Shown here: positions 1-5,216 of the stretch, piece after piece
How positions within the stretch are numbered: position 1 is the stretch's first letter
Layout of the letters: every line of letters starts with the position of its first letter
Assembly (NCBI GenBank): GCA_020721165.1
Contig: DYNG01000065.1
Coordinates: forward strand, 1-5,955
Source: Desulfocapsa sulfexigens
Lineage (GTDB): Bacteria; Desulfobacterota; Desulfobulbia; Desulfobulbales; Desulfocapsaceae
Reading direction: 5' to 3'
Length of the DNA: 5,955 nt
Translations under genes and position numbers: made by a program
Notes under the pieces: generated by a model
Told to the model about the DNA's origin: nothing
Database searches by the model: none
The model's input: the letters and a program-made list of their open reading frames with translations, nothing else

Positions 1-51
1 GGATGACCGAAAATCCGGCGCAATACGGAACAATTTATTTCTGCCGAGGCC

Positions 52-957
52 CTAATCCCGAAGCGCCTTGCCGGTCAGGCCGAGAAAAACATCTTCCAGA
101 TTGGGGGAGTGAATGGTCATTGCGCTCAGATTCACATCAAGGTCGAGCAGGGTGTTCAGCCCTTCATGAATATTGGTGGTTTCAATGACAATAGTGGTCT
201 CTCGTCGCTTCCAGGAAAATGGCAGTTGTTCTAATTTCATTTTGAAAGCTGATTCCGGCAGGAGAATTGAGCTGCCGTGACAGTGGCTCTGAATCAGGCG
301 GGCAGGGGTGTCCCAGGCAATGAGACGGCCCATATCCATAATAACCACCTCGTCACACAGATATTCCGCCTCTTCCATGGAGTGGGTGGTCATGATGATG
401 GTCTTTCCTTCCTCTTTGAGCGAGAGAATGATATCCCACAAGTTCCGGCGGGACTGGGGGTCCAGGCCGGTGGAAGGCTCGTCCAGGAAAACGATGCGGG
501 GCTTGTTGATCAGGGCCAGGGCCAGCATCAATCGCTGGAGCTGGCCGCCGGAGAGCTGGTTATTGCGTTGGCGCAGGATGGGGCCCAGATCGCACCGTTC
601 AACCAGGCTGGAGAGCGCTTCCGGGTCGGGGTAGAGCCGATGAAAGGAGTCGAGAGTCTCTCCCACCGTTAGAAAATTGAGCAGGGCGGTGTGTTGAAAT
701 TGAATGCCAATTTCCTGACGGAAGAAGGCATCACGGGGGCGTCCCTGGTAGAGCACTTCTCCGCTGCTGGGGAGGATAATATCCTCCATTATTTCCATGG
801 TGGTGCTCTTGCCGGCGCCGTTGGGGCCAAGCAGGCCCAGGCAGATGCCGGTTTTGACGCTGAAAGAAAGATCCCTGACCGCAGTGGTACCGGCGAAATT
901 TTTTTCCAGGCGCAGAACTTCAAGGGCCGGGGTGAGTGAGGCACTGGGTGTAGTCAT
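52..957 (-). CDS. ABC transporter ATP-binding protein (ABC-2 type exporter ATPase)
   Basis: A 301-residue cytoplasmic ATPase that would power a membrane export complex (drug, polysaccharide or lipid; the substrate cannot be read from this subunit). All nucleotide-binding motifs are intact: Walker A GPNGAGKST at residues 44-52, Q-loop QFQ at 86-88, signature LSGGQ at 135-139, Walker B IVFLDEP at 155-161 with D-loop GLD at 164-166, and switch histidine H192 in TTHSMEEAE. The roughly 90-residue tail ending in NLEDVFLGLTG is typical of the DrrA/CcmA/NodI-like group that pairs with ABC-2 permeases. There is no permease gene in the window; one would be expected beyond the left edge on the same strand. 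The ATG at 957 is the only start after an in-frame stop at 984-982, but it has no good Shine-Dalgarno sequence. The gene diverges from the redox genes and is probably unrelated to them. Confidence 0.93.
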   Translation of the reverse strand: MTTPSASLTPALEVLRLEKNFAGTTAVRDLSFSVKTGICLGLLGPNGAGKSTTMEIMEDIILPSSGEVLYQGRPRDAFFRQEIGIQFQHTALLNFLTVGETLDSFHRLYPDPEALSSLVERCDLGPILRQRNNQLSGGQLQRLMLALALINKPRIVFLDEPSTGLDPQSRRNLWDIILSLKEEGKTIIMTTHSMEEAEYLCDEVVIMDMGRLIAWDTPARLIQSHCHGSSILLPESAFKMKLEQLPFSWKRRETTIVIETTNIHEGLNTLLDLDVNLSAMTIHSPNLEDVFLGLTGKALRD

Positions 958-1261
958 CGGATCAGGAAGAGGAGGGTGAAATCATGGCAACGGGTCGCCT
1001 GCACAAATAGGGAGAGGGGGTAGTCTCCTGGATTTCAGTCATTTTCATAGCCTGCTTATTGTACATGGTGGCGCTCAATATTTCGAGCCTTATTGTCAAC
1101 AGACGGCGGTGGTAAGATGAACCTCTGGTGTTCGTGGGAGAAAATTAAATCGTGATATTTTTATTGACATGGTAATAATTATTAATTATAAATGAAAAAG
1201 ATTCGTAACAAGCGGTTGGCGTGCGGATGATGGCTGTTTTTTCGCTTTTCAAGGAGTTATT
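958..1261. other. Divergent intergenic region between ABC ATPase and perR-like gene
   Basis: This 304-base gap lies between divergently transcribed genes. The part near the regulator is very AT-rich (about 1141-1200) and carries the plus-strand promoter and palindrome listed separately. Toward the ATPase gene I see only a weak minus-strand promoter candidate: TACAAT at 1063-1058 with TCGAAA at 1086-1081, 17 bases apart and 4 of 6 matches at the -35 site. I found no tRNA, riboswitch or convincing coding frame. The short reading frame on the minus strand at 1145-1327 overlaps the regulator and looks spurious. Confidence 0.6.
1164..1192 (+). promoter_or_regulatory. Sigma70-type promoter of the perR-like gene, with operator-like palindrome
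   Basis: A perfect -35 TTGACA (1164-1169) stands 17 bases before a -10 TATAAA (1187-1192, 5 of 6 matches to consensus). Inside the spacer is the perfect 12-base palindrome TAATAATTATTA (1173-1184). Its AT-rich, TAAT-based symmetry resembles PerR/Fur-family operators, although it does not match the 15-base PerR box closely. Its position would let a bound repressor block RNA polymerase, so autoregulation by the downstream PerR-like protein is a reasonable inference. The expected transcript start is near 1199, leaving a leader of about 60 bases. Confidence 0.7.
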
Positions 1262-1927
1262 ATGGTGACAAGGATGACCCACCAGCGGGAGATTCTGCTG
1301 GCTGAGATTAAGAAGAGGCCCCAGCATGTCAGCGCCGATGAACTGTTTCAGATGGTCAGGCAGCAGATACCGAGGGTTAGTCTGGCAACGGTGTATCGTA
1401 ATCTTGAATTCCTGGCTGATGCAGGAGTGATTGCCAGATTAAAGGTCAGCGGTCGGCAAAAACGCTATGACAGTGAAGTGCATGTCCATGACCATGTGTT
1501 TTGTGTGCAGTGCCAGAAGGTTGAAAATGTTGTGGTGCGTAAGTCTGAGGACAAAGAGGAACTGGAGAAAGATTTTCCCTTGCCAGCCACGGTAGATGGG
1601 TTCGTAATAACGGGGCATAGGTTGGAGTTTATTGGCCTGTGCCCTGCATGTCAGAAAAAGAATCAACAACAAAAAGGAGCAGTGATTATGGGGTGTGGAT
1701 GTAAAAGTAAACCTTCGGGATTGAGCGAAGATCAGAAAAAGGTTTTGCAGGCAATGGAAAAACACGGCGCTCCTTGCGCCTCAAAGGATATTGCCGGCGC
1801 GACCGGGCTTGATGCCAAGGTGGTGAGTTGCAAGTTGACCGACCTCAAGAAAAAAGGGTTCGTTGACAGCCCTGAACGATGTCGTTATGGCCTGACTGAA
1901 GAAGGACGGGTCGCGATGAAGGGATAA
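1262..1927 (+). CDS. PerR/Fur-family regulator with C-terminal winged-helix extension
   Basis: A 221-residue protein. Residues 1-133 are a Fur-superfamily repressor. They comprise a winged helix with recognition segment SLATVYRNLEFL (40-51), a dimerisation domain, and two CxxC pairs (C81/C84 and C127/C130) that form the structural zinc site. By hand alignment to Bacillus subtilis PerR, the regulatory-metal ligands H37, D85, H91 and H93 correspond to H22, D70, H76 and H78, while Asp104 corresponds to Asn89. The short N-terminus and CxxC pairs favour a PerR-like peroxide sensor, as does the adjacent peroxiredoxin. Residues 143-221 are an extra module not found in ordinary PerR: MGCGC, then a helix-turn-helix (about 171-201) and a wing (205-212), with five cysteines (145, 147, 172, 190, 207). 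The ATG at 1262 follows AAGGAG at 1251-1256 by 5 bases. The internal start at 1688 is described separately. The Fur assignment is secure; PerR rather than Zur or Fur is probable. Confidence 0.9.
   Translation: MVTRMTHQREILLAEIKKRPQHVSADELFQMVRQQIPRVSLATVYRNLEFLADAGVIARLKVSGRQKRYDSEVHVHDHVFCVQCQKVENVVVRKSEDKEELEKDFPLPATVDGFVITGHRLEFIGLCPACQKKNQQQKGAVIMGCGCKSKPSGLSEDQKKVLQAMEKHGAPCASKDIAGATGLDAKVVSCKLTDLKKKGFVDSPERCRYGLTEEGRVAMKG
1674..1679 (+). promoter_or_regulatory. Internal Shine-Dalgarno AAGGAG inside the regulator gene
   Basis: A full AAGGAG lies 8 bases before an in-frame ATG at 1688, exactly at the junction between the Fur domain and the C-terminal winged-helix module. It is as strong as the ribosome sites of the neighbouring genes. 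It is therefore likely functional, or the remnant of what was once a separate downstream gene. Confidence 0.6.
1688..1927 (+). CDS. Possible internally initiated small winged-helix protein (same frame as PerR C-terminus)
   Basis: If translation starts at ATG 1688, the product is a 79-residue protein identical to residues 143-221 of the regulator. It begins MGCGCKSK and continues with a helix-turn-helix (ASKDIAGATGL...SCKLTDLKKKGFV) and a wing with C207 (regulator numbering), followed by YGLTEEG. This reads like a complete small MarR/ArsR-style DNA-binding protein with an N-terminal CxC that could bind metal or act as a thiol switch. Support comes from the internal AAGGAG and from the fact that the upstream Fur domain already ends in its usual place, just after the last CxxC. 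The linker has three consecutive CAA codons, each one transition from TAA. I list this as an alternative or additional product, not as proven. Confidence 0.4.
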   Translation: MGCGCKSKPSGLSEDQKKVLQAMEKHGAPCASKDIAGATGLDAKVVSCKLTDLKKKGFVDSPERCRYGLTEEGRVAMKG

Positions 1928-1975
1928 CGGGAAAAATAAGTCTCGTCTTTGGTTCGCCTGTAACTATTGAGAATG

Positions 1976-1985
1976 AATTATAATT
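1976..1985 (+). promoter_or_regulatory. Palindromic -10-like element upstream of the peroxiredoxin gene
   Basis: The 87-base gap between the regulator and peroxiredoxin genes holds a perfect 10-base palindrome AATTATAATT (1976-1985). It contains a consensus -10 TATAAT (1979-1984), but no acceptable -35 lies 16-18 bases upstream. Looser flanking symmetry (GAGAAT at 1969 and ATTGTC at 1983) may form a wider operator. A second, regulated promoter for the peroxiredoxin gene is possible, with PerR-type control suggested by the AT-rich symmetry. Confidence 0.35.
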
Positions 1986-2014
1986 GTCTTAAATAATTTA
2001 TAAAGGAAGAAAAA

Positions 2015-2611
2015 ATGAATCCATTTGTAAGTAATTCAGCCCCTGATTTCAAGGCCACTGCCGTAATGCCTGACAATTCTTTTAATGATGCCTTCACTCT
2101 GTCTGGTCTTCGTGGTCAGTATGTGGTATTGTTCTTTTATCCCTTGGATTTCACCTTTGTCTGTCCTTCGGAAATTCTGGCCTTTAACAAGGCCTTGCCC
2201 TCTTTTCAAGAGCGCAATTGTCAGGTTGTCGGTGTGTCGGTGGATTCGCAATTTACCCATCTGGCCTGGAAGAATACCGCTGTCAATAATGGTGGAATCG
2301 GCGACATTCAGTTACCGCTGGTAGCCGATCTGGATAAAAGTATTTCCCGTGATTATGGGGTGTTGATTCCTGCTGGAATTGCCCTGCGCGGCCTGTTTAT
2401 CATTGACAAAGAGGGCGTGATCCGCAGTCAGGTGGTTAACGATCTGCCTTTGGGCCGCAGTGTGGATGAGGCCTTGCGCGTGCTTGACGCCCTGCAGTTT
2501 ACTGAAAAATATGGGGATGTCTGCCCGGCCAACTGGAAACAGGGGGATGCAGCCATGACCCCAACGGCTGAAGGGGTTGCCAAATATCTTGCTGAACACG
2601 CCAACGATTGA
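2015..2611 (+). CDS. Typical 2-Cys peroxiredoxin (AhpC/Prx1 family)
   Basis: A 198-residue cytoplasmic thiol peroxidase that reduces H2O2 and organic hydroperoxides. The active-site motif PLDFTFVC (43-50) fits PxxxTxxC with peroxidatic Cys50. The resolving cysteine is Cys170 in DVCPANW, and Arg125 in ALRGLFIID is the conserved catalytic arginine. The GGIG segment (93-96) matches the GGLG loop of Prx1 enzymes, but the C-terminus ends KYLAEHAND without a YF-type helix, so the enzyme may resist over-oxidation. The length is normal. The ATG at 2015 follows AAGGA at 2003-2007. No AhpF or thioredoxin reductase is encoded nearby, so the electron donor is unknown; thioredoxin or, by context, the rubredoxin system are possibilities. 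It would remove the H2O2 made by the superoxide reductase encoded downstream. Confidence 0.95.
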   Translation: MNPFVSNSAPDFKATAVMPDNSFNDAFTLSGLRGQYVVLFFYPLDFTFVCPSEILAFNKALPSFQERNCQVVGVSVDSQFTHLAWKNTAVNNGGIGDIQLPLVADLDKSISRDYGVLIPAGIALRGLFIIDKEGVIRSQVVNDLPLGRSVDEALRVLDALQFTEKYGDVCPANWKQGDAAMTPTAEGVAKYLAEHAND

Positions 2612-2645
2612 TGGTGGTTCAGAGGAACAGGTGCGGGTGATTTTT

Positions 2646-2661
2646 CATGAAGGCATTCATG
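2646..2661. repeat. Perfect short hairpin CATGAA-GGCA-TTCATG
   Basis: A 6-base perfect stem with a 4-base loop lies 35 bases after the peroxiredoxin stop. It is not followed by a T tract on the plus strand, so it is not a standard terminator. It may be an mRNA-processing hairpin or a small operator. Confidence 0.35.
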
Positions 2662-2680
2662 GGGAATCGCTCGCGTAAAT

Positions 2681-2699
2681 GTGGCGGATTATTCCGCAC
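2681..2699. repeat. Hairpin with one bulge upstream of the desulfoferrodoxin gene
   Basis: GTG-G-CGGA pairs with TCCGCAC around a TTAT loop, giving a 7-base stem with one bulged G. The bases after it (TTCGGGG) contain no T run, so a terminator is unlikely. It sits 26 bases before the ribosome site of the next gene and could affect transcript stability or leader structure. Confidence 0.35.
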
Positions 2700-2737
2700 T
2701 TCGGGGTTAAAGATCAATATATTATGGAGGTAGGATC

Positions 2738-3112
2738 ATGACTGAGCAACTGGGCATTTACAAGTGTAATATTTGTGGCAATATTGTTGAAGTTCTTCAT
2801 ACCGGCGATGGCGAACTGGTCTGTTGCGGCGCCCCTATGGTGCATTTGGCGGCCAATACCGTGGATGCGGCCAAGGAAAAACATGTGCCGGTTATCACCA
2901 AAGTGGATGGCGGCTACAAGGTGGCGGTCGGCAGCGTTGCTCATCCCATGGAGGAAAAACACTACATAGAGTGGATCGAGCTTATTGCTGGCGACTCCTG
3001 TTATCGTCAAGCCCTGCACCCAGGGGATAAGCCGGAGGCTTTTTTTGCCACTGATGCCCAAGCAGTTATTGCTCGTGAACACTGTAATCTGCACGGGGTG
3101 TGGAAGGCGTAA
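2738..3112 (+). CDS. dfx: Desulfoferrodoxin (two-iron-site superoxide reductase)
   Basis: A 124-residue cytoplasmic enzyme that reduces superoxide to H2O2 without releasing O2, usually taking electrons from rubredoxin. The N-terminal desulforedoxin-like domain has the Fe(Cys)4 ligands C10, C13, C29 and C30 (center I). The catalytic domain shows all center II ligands: H49, H69, H75, C116 and H119, within EKHVPVI, VAHPM, EKHYIEWIE and CNLHGVWKA. The E47-K48 pair that guides superoxide and proton delivery is also present. The length equals that of classical Desulfovibrio Dfx, and no residue is missing. GGAGG at 2726-2730 precedes the ATG by 7 bases. It lies between the peroxiredoxin, which would remove its product, and the rubredoxin, which would supply its electrons. 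Confidence 0.97.
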   Translation: MTEQLGIYKCNICGNIVEVLHTGDGELVCCGAPMVHLAANTVDAAKEKHVPVITKVDGGYKVAVGSVAHPMEEKHYIEWIELIAGDSCYRQALHPGDKPEAFFATDAQAVIAREHCNLHGVWKA

Positions 3113-3168
3113 CCGCCGTATTGACCAGGAAATGGAAATCGTTTTTTGATATTACAAGGAGAAATATT

Positions 3169-3573
3169 ATGGCAGCGCCTGAAGAAATGTTTCAATGTCA
3201 AATGGTCAACTGTGGTTATATCTATAATCCTGACAAGGGTGACCGGAAGGGCAAAATTGCCAAAGGCACCCAATTCAAAGATATTCCCGACGATTGGCAT
3301 TGTCCGGTCTGCGGGGCCAGTAAAAAGGCCTTTCGACCTCTGGCCGGGCCAGGGTCTGTCCATGCCGAAAATGCCCAAGCCCAGGAACCATCAGTCTCCC
3401 CATCAGAAAATCCATCTAAAAAATATCGCTGTAATATCTGTGGGTTCGTCTATGATCCGGCCCTCGGAGATCCAAGCGCCGGCATTGCCCCGGGCACCGC
3501 TTTTGCCGATCTTCCCGATGACTATGAATGTCCGGTCTGCGGGGCTGGCAAGGATGATTTCAGCGAAATCTAA
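3169..3573 (+). CDS. Two-domain rubredoxin (CX4C/CX2C plus CX2C/CX2C)
   Basis: A 134-residue electron carrier made of two rubredoxin domains joined by a flexible Ala/Gln/Glu/Pro/Ser-rich linker (about 59-83). Domain 2 (84-134) is canonical, with iron ligands C88, C91, C121 and C124 and motifs ICGFVYDP and PDDYECPVCG. Domain 1 (7-58) has ligands C10, C15, C45 and C48, so its first pair is spaced CX4C instead of CX2C; this spacing is known from the Rd-2 type rubredoxin of Desulfovibrio desulfuricans. The start at 3169 is chosen because AAGGAG at 3156-3161 precedes it by 7 bases. An upstream in-frame ATG at 3100 lies inside the desulfoferrodoxin gene and would add 23 residues unlike rubredoxin. 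Likely partners are the superoxide reductase and the flavodiiron protein. The gene ends the first transcription unit. Confidence 0.95.
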   Translation: MAAPEEMFQCQMVNCGYIYNPDKGDRKGKIAKGTQFKDIPDDWHCPVCGASKKAFRPLAGPGSVHAENAQAQEPSVSPSENPSKKYRCNICGFVYDPALGDPSAGIAPGTAFADLPDDYECPVCGAGKDDFSEI

Positions 3574-3584
3574 TTTCTACACTC

Positions 3585-3634
3585 GTCGTTGATGAGGAGA
3601 GGACTGTCTGCTCATCAACGACATTCGTTTTTTT
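3585..3634 (+). terminator. Strong rho-independent terminator after the rubredoxin gene
   Basis: A perfect 12-base stem (GTCGTTGATGAG at 3585-3596 with CTCATCAACGAC at 3611-3622) has a 14-base loop that can form a further 3-base AGA/TCT stem. Five bases later comes a run of seven T (3628-3634). It lies 11 bases past the rubredoxin stop and only 22 bases before the next gene, so some readthrough may feed the second cluster. Confidence 0.88.
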
Positions 3635-3656
3635 CATTTTCATCTTAGGCACTCTT

Positions 3657-4007
3657 ATGCAGAAAAAGGTGATGCTGGTTGCCTTTCAAGGCCAGCCCAT
3701 GTGTTTTATTCATGTTCTTCTCAATGCGCTTGAGCTTGCGGCTCGTGGTCATCAGTGTCGGGTTATTATTGAGGGTGAAGCGACCCGCCTGATCCCGGAA
3801 ATGAATGAGGAAGGACATTTCTTACATTCCCTGTATCGGCAGATGCTGGACAAAGGGTTGCTTGAGGGGGTGTGCCGGGCCTGCTCTTCCAAGATGCAGG
3901 TGCTGGATGACATTAAAAAATTAGGCCTTCCCCTCCTGGACGATATGTCCGGGCATCCGGGAATGTCTCAATATATCGAACAAGAGTTTGAAATCATTAA
4001 TTTTTGA
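3657..4007 (+). CDS. DsrE-like cytoplasmic protein
   Basis: A 116-residue soluble protein that resembles the DsrE/DsrF-like fold. It has an N-terminal beta strand (VMLVAF), a helix LNALELAARGH (23-32), a strand CRVIIEG (34-40), then VCRACSSKM (72-80) and a tail with LLDDMSGHPGM (93-103). DsrE-family proteins bind or relay persulfide sulfur through cysteines. Here C73-x2-C76 is the likely active or redox pair, with C16 and C34 also present. Its exact role is not known to me. It is followed after 15 bases by the flavodiiron gene, which suggests co-expression. The ribosome site is weak (only AGG at 3647-3649), and no clear promoter fits in the 22 bases after the terminator. Confidence 0.75.
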   Translation: MQKKVMLVAFQGQPMCFIHVLLNALELAARGHQCRVIIEGEATRLIPEMNEEGHFLHSLYRQMLDKGLLEGVCRACSSKMQVLDDIKKLGLPLLDDMSGHPGMSQYIEQEFEIINF

Positions 4008-4022
4008 CAGGGGGATAGAACA

Positions 4023-5216
4023 TTGAAACCAATTCAGATTGCAAAGAATATTTATTGGGTCGGGGCTATAGACTGGGATGTCCGTGATTTTCATGGCTAT
4101 TCCACCAATCGGGGCACAACCTATAACGCCTTTTTGATTATGGATAAAAAGATCACCCTGATTGATACGGTGAAAAAATCATTAAAGGCGGATCTGATTG
4201 CTCGGATTCGTGAGATCGTGGATCCTGAAAAGATTGACTATATCGTGGTCAACCATGTGGAGATGGATCATTCCGGCGCCCTGCCGGAGATGATGGAGCT
4301 GATCAAGCCCGAGAAGATTATCTGCTCCACGATGGGACAGAAGGCCCTGGTGCAGCACTTTCACCGGGAAGACTGGCCCTATGAGATCGCCACGCCGGGC
4401 AAGGATGTGTGTCTAGGGGCCAAAACCCTCTCTTTTCTGGAGACCAGGATGCTGCATTGGCCGGATTCCATGTTCACCTATGTCAAAGAGGACAAAATCC
4501 TCTTCTCCAGTGATGCCTTTGGGATGCATCTGGGCACCAGCGAGCGGTTTGATGACCAGATGGACCCGGCGATTCTCATGGAGGAGTTGACCAAGTACTA
4601 TGCCAATATCCTGACCCTTTATTCACCGCTGGTGAAGAAACTGATTGCCAAGGTGAAGGAAAGTGGTCTGGAGATTAAAATGATTGCCCCAGATCATGGA
4701 GTGGTCTGGCGGAAGAATCCGATGATGGCCATTGAGGCCTATGAACGGTGGAGTCGTCACGAAGGCAAGGGCAATGCCATGATCATTTATGACACCATGT
4801 GGCATTCCACCGAGATGATGGCCAAGGAGGTTGCCAATGGTTTGCAGGATGAAGGAATTTCCGTCAAGCTCTATAATCTCCGCTATAACCATCGCAGCGA
4901 TGTAATGAAGGAGGCCCTCGATGCCAGCGCCATTATCCTGGGCTGTCCAACCCTGAATAACGGCCTGTTGCCACGAATGGCCGGATTTCTCATGTATATG
5001 CGGGGGTTGCGGCCAACCAATAAAATTGGCGCCGCCTTTGGCTCTTACGGCTGGTCGGGGGAGTCGGTCAAACTGCTCAATGAGGCGATGACCGAGATGA
5101 AGTTTGATCTTGTGGATGAAGGGATCAAGGTCAAATATGTTCCTGAGGCCGGAGATCTTTCCCATTGCGTTGAACTGGGCCGCAAGGTGGGTCAGGCATT
5201 AAAGGTGAAAGCATGA
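4023..5216 (+). CDS. Flavodiiron protein (class A; O2/NO reductase, rubredoxin:oxygen oxidoreductase-like)
   Basis: A 397-residue cytoplasmic enzyme that reduces O2 to water, or NO to N2O, using rubredoxin electrons. The metallo-beta-lactamase-like domain (1-about 248) carries the full diiron ligand set H78, E80, D82, H145, D164 and H225, with H83 following D82; this is the ROO pattern shifted by one. The flavodoxin domain (about 250-397) binds FMN; its phosphate loop is TMWHST (258-263), with GCPTLNNG and GSYGWSG as further FMN contacts. There is no C-terminal rubredoxin or flavin-reductase fusion, so this is the simple class A form, and the rubredoxin encoded upstream is a plausible donor. 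The start is TTG at 4023, supported by AGGGGGA at 4009-4015 seven bases upstream and by the usual IAKNIYWVGAIDWDVRDFHGY N-terminus; the next ATG would delete part of the domain. Confidence 0.96.
   Translation: MKPIQIAKNIYWVGAIDWDVRDFHGYSTNRGTTYNAFLIMDKKITLIDTVKKSLKADLIARIREIVDPEKIDYIVVNHVEMDHSGALPEMMELIKPEKIICSTMGQKALVQHFHREDWPYEIATPGKDVCLGAKTLSFLETRMLHWPDSMFTYVKEDKILFSSDAFGMHLGTSERFDDQMDPAILMEELTKYYANILTLYSPLVKKLIAKVKESGLEIKMIAPDHGVVWRKNPMMAIEAYERWSRHEGKGNAMIIYDTMWHSTEMMAKEVANGLQDEGISVKLYNLRYNHRSDVMKEALDASAIILGCPTLNNGLLPRMAGFLMYMRGLRPTNKIGAAFGSYGWSGESVKLLNEAMTEMKFDLVDEGIKVKYVPEAGDLSHCVELGRKVGQALKVKA

Noticed and set aside
1..33. Possible start of a minus-strand gene (TTG at 33, reading FRIAPDFRSS to the edge), perhaps the ABC-2 permease
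   Set aside because: Only about 11 codons are visible, with a weak start and no Shine-Dalgarno. A permease is expected here by context, but the sequence is too short to support a call.
277..672. Long plus-strand open frames inside the ABC ATPase gene
   Set aside because: They are antisense shadows of a gene with every ATPase motif intact, and their translations are low-complexity with no recognisable domain.
1010..1027. Small hairpin GGAGA/TCTCC between the ABC and regulator genes
   Set aside because: A 5-base stem with an 8-base loop and no T tract can occur by chance, and it fits no regulatory role I can argue.
3100..3168. Upstream in-frame ATG giving a 157-residue rubredoxin
   Set aside because: It starts inside the end of the desulfoferrodoxin gene, has no ribosome site and adds non-rubredoxin residues. 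ATG 3169 has AAGGAG 7 bases upstream and begins next to the first iron-site motif.
4623..5165. 180-residue minus-strand open frame inside the flavodiiron gene
   Set aside because: It is antisense to the highly conserved flavodoxin domain; the translation is rich in His, Ile and Gln as expected of a reverse-frame shadow, and it resembles no known family.
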